A stretch of 64,000 nucleotides of DNA from NCBI GenBank assembly GCA_018350325.1, contig JAEVLN010000016.1, forward strand, positions 1,100,693-1,164,692, in the 5' to 3' direction. A program made the translations under genes and the position numbers. Below, piece after piece: positions 23,156 through 34,866 of the stretch. Under the pieces are notes generated by a model, which was not told the origin of the DNA, did no database searches, and was given only the letters and a program-made list of their open reading frames with translations. The stretch is from Globodera rostochiensis (Eukaryota > Nematoda > Chromadorea > Rhabditida > Heteroderidae). Numbering within the stretch: position 1 is the stretch's first letter; every line of letters begins with the position of its first letter.

Positions 23156-23989
23156 ATTCGTACTCAGCTTGATGAGAGGAATCGATTGATATAAAATTTA
23201 GGCGAATTTGCGTCTGTTGAAAATTTTATTTTTTAAATTTATATCGGATATTTTTAATTTATTTTAATAAAGTTTTTGTTTGCTTTTTTTCCCTCGAATT
23301 CGCTAGAAATGCCTCCCCCGTGATTTTAAGAATCAAATTCCAAAATAAAGCCATCAAATTTTTCCGTCATCGAAAATGTAAAAATTGGAAGAGAATTGAT
23401 GCCTCAATGCAGAAGAAGAATGTGCGGACAGTGAAGAGAGCAGCAGTCGCCGAGTGGAAGAAAAGAGAGTGGGCTCATCCAACATTTGCTTTGACCAAAA
23501 CATTCATTCTCCCCACAGCGCTTCTTTCTTCGGTTTAATTACCCAAGTTTGAGGTACTTGGTGTATCCTGCCCAAAATATCTGTGGCGTGTGGGGTGCAT
23601 TCATGTCCAAATTACACATTACCTCTGGAATATTTAATTTAGAATGCAAATTCCTATTAGTCAAAAGGGACATTCGGTTAAAAGCTGTTGCGGTTTCCGT
23701 TACCATTACTAAATCTTATGAGCTAATTTCAACAAAAAGGATACATTACCTCTGGAATATTTTAATTTAGAATGCAATCCTATTAGTCAAAAGGACATTC
23801 GGTTAAAAGCTGTTGCGGTTTCGTAATTGGCGCTGTGCCGGTTCGGAACTTAAGAATTGCTTCACAAAAGGAGGACCACACTTCTGATTTCTGGTTTTAA
23901 AAAGTCAACCAGAGCACATCCCTGATGCGCATGCATTCGGGGATGGTGAACGAGTTGGGGTCCGTCCCTGTTCCCCTCTATTTGCGTCT

Positions 23990-24130
23990 TTTATTTATTG
24001 ATTGCACAAATATGCCAAAAAGTTTTCTCTTCTCTTTCTCATCAGGGGACGATTAACTGTTATCGATTTTTGTATCTACCCTCACCGATCCATCGCCCAT
24101 AAATTCAATTGCCACATTTGCTTCACAACA
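23990..24130 (+). promoter_or_regulatory. Conserved upstream block of copy C
   Basis: Reads CACAAATATGCCAAAAAGTT, CATCAGGGGACGATTAACTG, TTTTTGTATCTACCCTCACC and CATTTGCTTCACAACATTCG. Copy C begins 450 bp downstream; the same spacing is seen at 51041-51657. Confidence 0.55.
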
Positions 24131-24577
24131 TTCGAAGAGACTTCTTCCTCACCTTAATTCAGGACGAGTAAAAAAAGATGGTACCAAAACCAAAATTTTT
24201 TTTTTGCAAAATGAGGACTTTCAAAAATTTTCGTCAGGAAACCCGGCATTGCCGCGTTTATAATGGGCACTGAAGTGCAAATTTAGGTCTTAGAATTGCA
24301 GTTTTGGTCAAGAAAAAGTTCCTTTTTTAGTGATATAATCGCCGAATGTACAGAAAAATTAGTAAAAGTCAAATTTTAAGATTTTCGAATTTGCCGGATT
24401 CCGGGTTGCCTGACATTTTGGGGCACTTTGTACTTAAATGACAAATATTTGAAAATGGACCCAATCTAAAATTTCATTAAATTTACATATTTCTGTCCAC
24501 CGGTTTGTTATAAATATGTATTTATTAAGCTCTTCAGTTTTTATCTCATTGGAATCATAAATCTAACAAAGAAACAA

Positions 24578-26277
24578 ATGTCGGACAATCCGAAGAAAGT
24601 GGAGAAACGATTGAAGGAAATGTGAGTTTTTTTTTAATTTGAAAAAGAAATGAACAGGGGGGGCATATTCAGGAAACTTATAGCTAGGGTCCATTTTAGT
24701 TTCTGAAATACCCTGTACTCCGTAATGTATGAAAAAAAGTTTTTAGTTTACCTTGATCGGCTCCCGGCGATTTTAATGGCAAACGAATTTTAAGCAACTA
24801 TAGCCGGATAGGGGAAAAAAACCTTTTTAAAGTGGTTTTATTCGGATTCACGTTCCTAAACACTACTTGGCGCACCTTTTTCGAATTTCATATGACTTTA
24901 AACAGTTTTTCAGTTTCGTTTGTGCCGACGTTTTGTTTGATGTGTTCAAATTCTGTGGCCCTTTTGTGCTCGGACTGAAAGTGGCGCTTCTCAGCGATCG
25001 ATTTGACCTTTTGGTGGACGCGCATTTCAATTCGAAGGAATGGGAGTTGGGTATTTTGGAAATTCGTCGCGCAGTTGAAGGAAATGGCGGTGAAATTTTC
25101 AAAATCAATGACTACGTCGAGCGTCGGCTTCCAAATCCGCAAAAAGCGCTGCCAGACAAAGTGATCGGATTCGAATGCCTTCAAATAAAGTCCGGTTTAA
25201 ATTGTGTGAATGCCTCTAAAGGCTTTTCCCTGAATTTTTTTTGTTCAATTTTTTCGTATTTTTAGTTACATCGACCGAAATGTCATCGAATTTCTCGAAC
25301 TTTTTCGTCCGATTTTCGCCTCCAAAGAAATCAATCTTTCCATTGGAACAGCCGAGAACCAAGACCACAGCTGGGAAATTATTTGGAAAAAGATTTTGCC
25401 TTTGATCAATGACAACATTTGCAGTCTTTCCTCCCAACTCAACCGTTTGCGCCAAATCTCTCCGACCATTCTCCGCGATTACCCAAAACTCCGATTGATC
25501 GAATCCTTTGATCTTTTCCCCGAGTTCCCGGCCGATGACAGTGCCGGCGCTTCCTCTGACCAAGCAGTGGCCAAATGGTTGTACACGCCCTGCGGGGATG
25601 GTCATCCGAAGATGTTGAAATGCCGATTTCGTTTGGAAGGAATGGAAGGACTTAAAGGGTGATTTTTTGAATTTGTTTCTCTGTTTTAAATTCCTTTAAG
25701 GAATTTGTCGATTCGACTAATCCGGTCAATTTCATCATTTATCGTTGGAATTGGTCTTCTGCTGACATTGTGCCATTCGAATTGAAAAACAATTTGACGG
25801 GGGAGCGATTGGTGTGGCGACGCTTTGACAAACGAAAATGGCTTTTGGTTCGTTGTCCGATGAAGCGCGACGAGAAGAAATGGGCCGAATGGGAAAAGCA
25901 AGTGGCTGAGTGGAGTTTCTCTTGGCAGTGGAATCACATCGACATTGCCTTCGAAGACACGGACATCGGCAACGGGTAAGTACCGATAACCTAAAATAGA
26001 GCCCCAGGGGGTTCTATTTTTCAACTCCCCCCCCCCTCCCCCCAAAGGGGGGCTTTATTTCAGGGGAACGTTAAAAAAGAAGGACTAAATCATTAAACGG
26101 TGCCCAATTGTGCGACACTCACTCAATGTTGGGAGGGGGGTGTACTAATTTTTTGTGATTCTCAAAATTTTTTTTTTGTTAAAATCCAATTTTAAGTTAT
26201 AAAATAGCGCCCATTTCCTTTCCAGAATGTTTGACGCAAACGAAGGTCCGAGTGAGCCAAAAAAGAGAAAGAACTGA
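24578..26277 (+). CDS. F-box-like family protein with C-terminal PKKRK nuclear signal (copy C)
   Basis: Exons 24578-24621, 24914-25189, 25266-25658, 25701-25975 and 26226-26277. The peptide starts [15 protein letters not shown], then [20 protein letters not shown] (F-box-like, residues ~17-36), [32 protein letters not shown], and ends [16 protein letters not shown], a classical monopartite nuclear localisation signal. Exon lengths sum to 1040 nt, one short of a whole frame: exon 3 ends CTTAAAGG where the mirror copy has CTTAAAAGG, so one A is missing, likely an error. With it the protein has 346 residues. Reading through the last donor (AACGG-GTAAG) stops at once, giving a form ending DIGNG without the signal. 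Function is inferred only from domain likeness. Confidence 0.82.
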
Positions 26278-27237
26278 GGATGACAGAATTTGGAAGGAAA
26301 TTCAAAATGAGAATTTTTATCCTTTTCAATATGAATCTCTTGTTTCCCCGAAGCTTTGACGTTAAAGAAATTTCTTTTGCGATTCTTTTCTCTTTTTTTT
26401 ACCTGGGTATCAGGGATGGGGCGGGTTACCCGAAACCTGACCTCCATCCAGCCAATTCCTTAGAGCTTTAACGGTACTTGTGGGTTATGTGACCCAAAAA
26501 TTTTTTTATTGGCGGCATAAACCCGAATTTTAACAATTTTCAGTAACTTTTTTGTCGCATTTTTTCACTTACAAAAGTCATAAAAACACAACAATAAAAA
26601 GTTCAAATTTTTAACTCTTTAACTCCACTATGAGAATCCATCCTTTTAAAGAAAATCGTGAGAGCCCGACGATGCCGACAGGTGCGTCGGAAAATTTTGG
26701 GCTTTTTGTAAATGAAATTTCATCAACATTTTTTGCAAAATTAAGCATTTTGGGATCGGAAAAATTTTCAAAACAAATTGGTTTACATGAGAGTGGAGGA
26801 TGTCCGGCGGTGCCGATAGGCGCCAATTTCGACTTTTTTTTTTACTTTCGACACAGCCCTGGTCCGAAGCGCGTATATGAAGTGTCGTATTTTGGGTTAG
26901 TATGTATACATATGGTCACGTAAATGAAATGTCATCCTGCCCAAATTTTTTTAGAAAATTTTTGTTTCGACTAATTGTTCGAATTTTGGGTCCTGGGTTC
27001 GACATACACAAAAAAGAACCCGAATTCGTGTGTGTTTTTCGCACCAATTTTGTACGAATTGAGTTTTTTGTCATTTTTATTAAGGGGAACGAGTTGGGTG
27101 CCGTTCGGTTTTCTCTGCTGCTGGAGTGTACCCATAGTGAGCTTCTAGAGCGCATTTCCTAATTTTTATATGTATTAAAAATTCCATTTTTCAGTTTATC
27201 ATTAAAATCATTTTGAATTTGCAAAAACAAAAAACAA
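26278..27237. other. Spacer between copy C and an orphan exon 1
   Basis: Mirror of about 16761-17720. Includes the GC hairpin repeat at 26805-26825, and at about 26960-27110 a transposon-like end also seen near 42960-43090 and 60080-60190 (GTCGAACCC, CGAATTGTTCGAA-type). An acceptor-like CATTTTTCAG precedes the exon at 27238. No gene recognised. Confidence 0.4.
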
Positions 27238-27281
27238 ATGTCGGACAATCCAAAGGAAGCGGAGAAGGAATTGAAGGAAAT
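27238..27281 (+). pseudogene. Orphan first exon of the F-box-like family
   Basis: MSDNPKEAEKELKE with intact GTGAG donor at 27282, a TTTTTCAG site 45 bp ahead and the conserved TATGTATTAAA motif. The next 1.3 kb has no exon 2. If expressed it would need a distant acceptor, so it is taken as an orphan. Confidence 0.55.
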
Positions 27282-28641
27282 GTGAGTTTTTTTGAAGGGA
27301 ATAAGCAAAACTAATGCCATAAATAGAAGAATTTTCGGTAATCATAAAGAATGGGGATTCCGAGAAAATTTTTAAAAAAATTTTGGACGTTTAAAATTTC
27401 AAATGCATGTTTTTTAGGGTTAAACTATGCGTAGAACACGAAGCCGAACTTTCGAATTCTACGCAGAAAACCCGGGAACCACCTTTTCAATATTTTATTG
27501 TAAAAAAATTTAGAAAATCCTTTTTTCAAAAAATTCGGGTCCGAGGTTCAACTCGAGCAAGGAGTTCAGATTCGGATTCTAGTCCCATTTGTAACGACTT
27601 ATAAAATGTTTATTTTTTGAAAAAAATTCGGAACCTCATTCTTTAGGATTACCGAATTTTCAGTTCTGAGTACGAATGGATTTGGATTCAAACAGAACAC
27701 AGACTAAACATTGAAATTGTTGCTTTTTTCTTTTCAATTTGGGTCTTGTTTTCCCGAAGCTTTGGCGTTGGTAAATATCTATGTTCCCTTTTTTGCCCGG
27801 GTATAAGAAAGACTTAAATCATTCGAAAAGCCTAAATTCAACCATTACTAGTGCGTTTTTGAGACTTCGAGGCCTGTTGGAAATGTGGATGTGTGGCGGT
27901 CGTTGAGCAAAAAAAAAGGGAAAATTCGGGGTACTAAAGCGCCTCCGGAAAAAATATCGGGTTGGCTTTTATGAAGCTTGAGAAAAAAAGTGGGTGCAGT
28001 TTAACTCTGGACGGCTGTGTATTCAGATCCCCGACCGTGTTAATTATTTTTTCAGACTTTCTCTGAACATTTACGGTGGTTGTTAAACAATTCTCAAAAT
28101 CTTGTTTCTCTATTTTTTGCTTGTGGCCCTTTTTAGGCCTATTTTAAGCTTCTGGGAGGGGGGGGGGGGGTGGGAGTCGGCGGTGCCGATAGGCGTCGCC
28201 GAGAAATTTTTAAAAATTTGATTCTTTTTTGACAACCGAAACCGGAAAACCGGTACTTCCAGTTTCGGTTAGCCGGTTTTACGACGGAGACACATATAGC
28301 GGCGAGCATCAAACCGTTTTAGCAAAAGCAATGAATACCGAGATGTTGTAAATGAGTCCGTCTTTATAGACCGATGAGGGCAGACACAAAATCGATCAGT
28401 TTTTGCCTGGGGAGGCAGAGAAGCAAAAACTATTTGGGCACATTGGTGCATCAATTTTTATAAGCATTCGAGGCTTTTTGCAGGTTTTGACATAATAATG
28501 ACAAATCTTAAAAACCTGATTTGAACTAAGCTTTTTATCAAAATTTCTGACCAACAAAAGCTTTACAATGTGCGGGAAAGAAACACTTTCAATATTTAGC
28601 CCATTTCAGTTTAAATTCCACCCAAATTCCGTTCGGCTCAT

Positions 28642-29399
28642 TCACTTTTTGCCTTTTTTGCTCACTCGGGCCCTTCGTTTGCGTCGTCTGAAAATTAGAA
28701 ATAAACAAATATTTTATTTAAACGATAATAATTTCATTTTGTCTTACCCGCCATCGTCGATGCCCCCGTCTTCGAAGTAAATGGAAATGCGATTCCATTG
28801 GCAAAAGCAACCCAATTCAGCCGCCTCATTTTCCCACTCGGCCCATTTTTCGTCGTCGCGCTCAATTGGACGGCGAATCAACAGCCATTTGTCTTTTTTA
28901 AGGTGTCGAAACTCCAATCGCTCCCCCGTCAAATTGTTCGCCAATTCAAATGGCTTAATGTCCTTACCAACCATGTAAAGGCCGATGAAGAAATTGACCT
29001 GTTCGAACGAATCGACAAATGCCTAGAGGTTACAAAGGAATTTAAAGGGAAAAAGCAGAAAAAATCACCATTTTGAGTCCTTCCATTCTTTCCGGATGAA
29101 AAATGCATCGCAACACCTTCGGAAGGCCATCCCCGCGGGGCGTATGCAACCATTTGGCCACAGCTTGTTTAGCAGAAGCGCCGGCACTGTCATCGGCCGG
29201 AAACTCGAGGAAATGACAAAAGTCGATCACTCGGAGCCTTGCACAATTGCGAAGAACGGTCGGAGAGAAAAGGCGCAAACGGTCGAGTGTAGAGGAATTC
29301 AAGTCAAATCCGCAAATGTTGTCTTTGATCAGAGGCCAAATCTTTTTCCAAATGATTTGCCAACTGCGGTCTTCGTCGGTGTCTGTCCCAATGTAAAGA
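28642..29399 (-). pseudogene. Mirror of copy B, 3' half only
   Basis: Holds B exon 3 (from 29399 down to 29069), exon 4 (28748-29022) and exon 5 (ending at 28642) on the minus strand, identical in reading to 14596-15353. Truncated at the junction with palindrome 3; no exons 1-2. Confidence 0.8.
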
Positions 29400-30567
29400 G
29401 TCGCGCAATTAAAGGGAATGGCGCCGAAATTGTCAAATGCATTGGCAGTAAAGTCGAGCGTCGACTGCCAATTCCACAAGAGCCGCTTCCAAACAATGTG
29501 ATCGGATTTGAACGCATTACGATAAGGTCTTAAATTGTTTCTGAAAGCTCTAAACAATATTTCAGTTTTAGTTACATCGACCAAAGTGTCATCGAATTTA
29601 TCGAACTCATTCGTCCGCTTTTCGACTCCAATGGGACCAATCTTTGGATTGGAACAGCCAACAACCAAAAGCGCAGTTGGCAAATCATTTGGCAACAAAT
29701 TTGGCCTCTGATCAATGACAACATTTGCGGACTTGACTTGTTTGACTTCTATTCCTCCATCTTCGAGCGTTTGCGTCACTTCTCTCCGAGCATTCTCCGC
29801 GATTGCCCAAAGCTCCGAATGATCGAATTCCTTAATCTTCCCGAATTCCCGCCTGGTGACAGTGCCGGTGCTTCTTCTGGGCAAGCTTTGGCTAAATGGT
29901 TGCACACGCCCCGCGGGGACGGACTTCCGAAAGTGTTGCGATGCTTTTTTCGTTCGAGGCGAATGAAGGGGCTCAAACTGGTAAGTTTTTGAATTTGTTT
30001 TATTGGGCTCTGTTTTAATTCTTTTGTTCCGCTTAAGGAATTTGCCAGTTCGACCGATCCGGTCAATTTCATCGTCTGTCGTTTTAATCGTTGGGCTTCT
30101 GTTGGCATTGTGCCATTTGAACTGACAAACAATTTGACGGGGGAGCGATTGGAGTTGCGACGCCATAACGAAGACTTTTGGCTGTTGGTTCGTTGTCCGA
30201 TTGAACGCGACGTAAAGAAATGGGCCGAGTGGGAGAATGAGGCGGTTGAGTGGAATTGGTGTCCGTGGAATTGCATCTCCATTACGTTCAACAACAGTTA
30301 CATCGGCGACGAGTAAGTAATCAATATTCAAAAAAAGATTTGAATTGCGTGTTCTCGTCATTTCGCACATACCTAGACTATGTACAAAACATCTGATTTT
30401 CTATTTTTGAGTTATAAAATAGATATACATTTTTTAAATCGGTCCGAAAAATCCGGGGCTCTAATGCACTTTATGAGTTCAATCAGATTTTGTGAGACTT
30501 AACTAAACGTCCCACGCCCATTTCCTTTATTTTCAGAATGTTCGACGCAAACGAAGGTCCGAGCTAA
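29400..30567 (+). pseudogene. Mirror of copy F, truncated in exon 2
   Basis: Begins inside exon 2 ([15 protein letters not shown]), then exon 3 (29572-29980), exon 4 (30038-30312) and exon 5 (30537-30567). The last exon reads [10 protein letters not shown] then a stop, just before where other copies read EPKKRK. The 5' end is cut by the junction at 29399/29400. Confidence 0.8.
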
Positions 30568-30850
30568 GCCCAAAAAGAGAAAGAACTGAGTACGAATGGA
30601 TTTGGATTCAAACAGAACACAGACTAAACATTGAAATTGTTACTTTTTAATTTGAACCTTTTTTTCGCCGAAGCATTGGCGTTGGAGAAATTTTTTGCTT
30701 TTTTTTTTGCCCGGGTATAAGCAGTGTTTCCTGGGGTTCCATTTTTTCTGGCAATTCCGGATTTTCGAGGAACTGGTTCCAAATTCGAAAAATTTAAATG
30801 GGGCCAAAAATATTTTTAAAACCGGAACCGGGAAATCACTGGGTTTAAGA

Positions 30851-31320
30851 CAGGGCTGCGATTCGTACTTGAATGGCAAGTACAGTGCTTGAAAATGGAC
30901 CCTCGTACTTAAAAATTGAAATGTGCTTATTTTCAAGAATGTACTTGAAAAATGAGAATCTGGCGGGAGTGTGGAAATTTAGGGATTTTAATGGGAATAT
31001 TTTTGTTTTGGCATTGTGAAAAATTTTTTTTTGAAAAATTAAAATCGCAAATTTTTAAAATTTGTTCGCAATTTTCTTAACAAAAAATGTTAATAGTAGA
31101 AAATTTCCCGACGGTGCCTATCGGCGTCGCCGTCGGACCCACCTACAACAAAATCCCAGGCTAAATACGGTGCCGTTCTAGGGTAGACCAAAAATTGACC
31201 CCAAATTGGTTTTGGAGAAAATTTTTTTGAGTGTACTTGGATTTCGTAAAATTGCCCATTATGTACTTGAGAACCAACATGCTTGTACTTGGGAATTGAC
31301 TTTACCCGATCGCAGCCCTG
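30851..31320. mobile_element. hAT-like non-autonomous element (TIR CAGGGCTGCGAT)
   Basis: 470 bp bounded by CAGGGCTGCGAT and ATCGCAGCCCTG, flanked by a perfect 8-bp duplication GTTTAAGA (30843-30850 and 31321-31328), the hAT hallmark. Next to the ends are repeated GTACTTG motifs; the middle is AT-rich and contains one dispersed GC hairpin repeat (31107-31135). No transposase. Confidence 0.88.
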
Positions 31321-32264
31321 GTTTAAGAGTATTTTCCAAAAATTAATTTTGGCCTAAAAATCATTCGAAAAGGACAAATTCGACCATTAGACTTGTCTTT
31401 CCATTGTAATTTTGTGCTTCGATATTTTGAGGCCTTAGAATATTCAAAAATGGTTGGGGGTGTGGCTCGGCCGATAGCAAAAAAAAAAAGAAAGAAAAAA
31501 ACCCGTTTTGTGAGAAACTTCGCCCATTCGAGAACATTCGGTGTTTAGTTTTCTATGTGCCTTTGGCCAATCCAAAAAACTCGACTCGAATAAAATGTAT
31601 TCGACGCTCTCACCGATATGAGCATGTTCGGCCCCGTCCCGTCTCCGGGTCCAGCTGGGGATGGCGACAACGGCAGCTGGTGCAACGAATTGATTCATGA
31701 ATATGACAAAAAATGAAGATTTGACCAAAAGAAAAAAGCCGATCAAAATTTGTCAGTTATCAGAGGAATATGATTTGGATCAAGATTCTAATTAACCCCC
31801 GGTTTAAGAATCAATCAAAAAAAGTCTTAAATCTCTGTAAATAATGTCGGGTTTCTATGTGCCTTTGGCCAACCCAAAAAACTGAACGAATAAATTTAAT
31901 TTAATTCTCTGATTATACCGCATATCACAGCCCCTTCAATCACTTCCCGACTTACTGCTCGCCAATGTTTTTGACCTTTTCAATTTTTATCGGGCAATCA
32001 TCTGCCCGTCCTCAACACATATTCTCTCAGAATTTGCCCCATTCACACTTTGCATTTGCCCCCCCCCCTGTCTTACATTTCCATTTTCCTTTGTCCAACT
32101 TTTATATTATCAAAATCTTCACAAAATTAGAAAAATAAGGACGAAGGCCTCAAATAAGGACAAATCTTACAAATAAGGACATAAGATTGGCACCCCTCAA
32201 ATAAGGACAAATCTTATAAGGACAGTTACGACCTCTGAAAAAAGGCAGAACCGCCAAATTAAAA
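31321..32264. other. Spacer before the satellite; short direct repeats
   Basis: TTTCTATGTGCCTTTGGCCA occurs twice (about 31549 and 31851). At 32140-32225 there are several copies of AAATAAGGACAAATCTTA, the same motif that forms the end of the element at 58266. No gene recognised. Mirror at about 36836-37776. Confidence 0.5.
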
Positions 32265-34866
32265 ATAAAATTTTCAGAAATTAAACTAAATCAATTTTTA
32301 GATGGGGTGCATGCTTGTCCAAATTACTCTCGCCGTCTGACTCTCTCTTTTTAGTACATTATTTCACCAAAAAATAAAATTTTCAGAAATTAAACTAAAA
32401 CAATTTTTAGATGGGGTGCATTCTTGTCCAAATTACTCTCGCCGTTTGACTCTCTCTTTTTAGTACACTATTTCTCCGAAAAATAAAATTTTCAGAGATT
32501 AAACTAAAACAATTTTTAGATGGGGTGCATTCTTGTGCAAATTACTCTCGCCGTCTGACTCTCTCTTTTTAGTACACTATTTCTCCAAAAAAAAATTTTC
32601 AGAAATAAACTAAAACAATCTTTAGATGGGGTGCATTCTTGTCCAAATTACTCTCGCCGTTTGACTCTCTCTTTTAGTACACTATTTATCCAAAAAATAA
32701 AATTTTCAGAAATTAAACTAAAACAATTTTTAGATGGGGTGCACTCTTGTCCAAATTACTCTCGCCGTCTGACTCTCTCTTTTTAGTACACTATTTCTCC
32801 GAAAAATAAAATGTTCAGAAATTAAACTAAAACAATTTTTAGATGGGGTGCATGCTTGTCCAAATTACTCTCGCCGTCTGACTCTCTCTTTTTAGTACAT
32901 TATTTCACCAAAAAATAAAATTTTCAGAAATTAAACTAAAACAATTTTTAGATGGGGTGCATTCTTGTCCAAATTACTCTCGCCGTTTGACTCTCTCTTT
33001 TTAGTACACTATTTCTCCGAAAAATAAAATTTTCAGAGATTAAACTAAAACAATTTTTAGATGGGGTGCATTCTTGTGCAAATTACTCTCGCCGTCTGAC
33101 TCTCTCTTTTTAGTACACTATTTCTCCAAAAAAAAATTTTCAGAAATAAACTAAAACAATCTTTAGATGGGGTGCATTCTTGTCCAAATTACTCTCGCCG
33201 TTTGACTCTCTCTTTTTAGTACACTATTTATCCAAAAAATAAAATTTTCAGAAATTAAACTAAAACAATTTTTAGATGGGGTGCACTCTTGTCCAAATTA
33301 CTCTCGCCGTCTGACTCTCTCTTTTTAGTACACTATTTCTCCGAAAAATAAAATGTTCAGAAATTAAACTAAAACAATTTTTAGATGGGGTGCATTCTTG
33401 TCCAAATTACTCTCGCCGTCTGACTCTCTCTTTTTATTACACTATTTCTCCAAAAAATAAAATTAAATTAAACTAAAACAATTTTTAGATGGGGTGCACT
33501 CTTGTCCAAATTACTCTCGCCGTCTGACTCTCTCTTTTTAGCACACTAATCTCCAAAAAATAAAATTTTCAGAAATTAAACTAAAACAATTTTTAGATGG
33601 GGTGCATGCTTGTCCAAATTACTCTCGCCGTCTGACTCTCTCTTTTTAGTACACTATTTCTCCAAAAAAAAATTTTCAGAAATAAACTAAAACAATCTTT
33701 AGATGGGGTGCATTCTTGTCCAAATTACTCTCGCCGTCTGACTCTCTCTTTTAGCACACTAATCTCCAAAAAATAAAATTTTCAGAAATTAAACTAAAAC
33801 AATTTTTAGATGGGGTGCATGCTTGTCCAAATTACTCTCGCCGTCTGACTCTCTCTTTTTAGTACACTATTTCTCCAAAAAAAAATTTTCAGAAATAAAC
33901 TAAAACAATCTTCAGATGGGGTGCATTCTTGTCCAAATTACTCTCGCCGTTTGACTCTCTCTTTTTAGTACATTATTTCACCAAAAAATAAAATTTTCAG
34001 AAATTAAACTAAAACAATTTTTAGATGGGGTGCATTCTTGTCCAAATTACTCTCGCCGTTTGACTCTCTCTTTTTAGTACACTATTTCTCCGAAAAATAA
34101 AATTTTCAGAGATTAAACTAAAACAATTTTTAGATGGGGTGCATTCTTGTGCAAATTACTCTCGCCGTCTGACTCTCTCTTTTTAGTACACTATTTCTCC
34201 AAAAAAAAATTTTCAGAAATAAACTAAAACAATCTTTAGATGGGGTGCATTCTTGTCCAAATTACTCTCGCCGTTTGACTCTCTCTTTTTAGTACACTAT
34301 TTATCCAAAAAATAAAATTTTCAGAAATTAAACTAAAACAATTTTTAGATGGGGTGCACTCTTGTCCAAATTACTCTCGCCGTCTGACTCTCTCTTTTTA
34401 GTACACTATTTCTCCGAAAAATAAAATGTTCAGAAATTAAACTAAAACAATTTTTAGATGGGGTGCATTCTTGTCCAAATTACTCTCGCCGTCTGACTCT
34501 CTCTTTTTATTACACTATTTCTCCAAAAAATAAAATTAAATTAAACTAAAACAATTTTTAGATGGGGTGCACTCTTGTCCAAATTACTCTCGCCGTCTGA
34601 CTCTCTCTTTTTAGCACACTAATCTCCAAAAAATAAAATTTTCAGAAATTAAACTAAAACAATTTTTAGATGGGGTGCATGCTTGTCCAAATTACTCTCG
34701 CCGTCTGACTCTCTCTTTTTAGTACACTATTTCTCCAAAAAAAAATTTTCAGAAATAAACTAAAACAATCTTTAGATGGGGTGCATTCTTGTCCAAATTA
34801 CTCTCGCCGTCTGACTCTCTCTTTTTAGCACACTAATCTCCAAAAAATAAAATTTTCAGAAATTAA
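32265..34866 (-). repeat. 109-bp satellite array, palindrome 3 left half
   Basis: About 24 units of the same satellite family as at the window start, but with TTTTCAGAAATTAAAC and TTGTCCAAATT variants. Marker variants (ATTATTTCACC, CAGAGATTAAAC, CTTGTGCAAATT) recur every ~538 bp, that is every five units, so the array has higher-order structure. Confidence 0.95.

Larger units (their letters stand above)
22098..29399 (-). repeat. Right arm of palindrome 2 (~7.3 kb)
   Basis: Reverse complement of 14596-22060. It contains copy C in full, an orphan exon 1, and the 3' half of copy B reversed. The arm ends inside B exon 3 at ..AATGTAAAGA and the next base belongs to palindrome 3. Confidence 0.92.
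29400..34866 (+). repeat. Left arm of palindrome 3 (~5.5 kb)
   Basis: Reverse complement of 34867-39697; pairs sum to 69097 (29738/39359, 30110/38987, 30640/38457). The constant sum over several kb means almost no indels between arms outside the satellite. Confidence 0.95.

Noticed and set aside
29042..30370. Long minus-strand open frame (442 codons)
   Set aside because: It is mostly antisense to the family exons of the copy F mirror and crosses the palindrome junction. The plus-strand exons carry the family motifs and splice signals.
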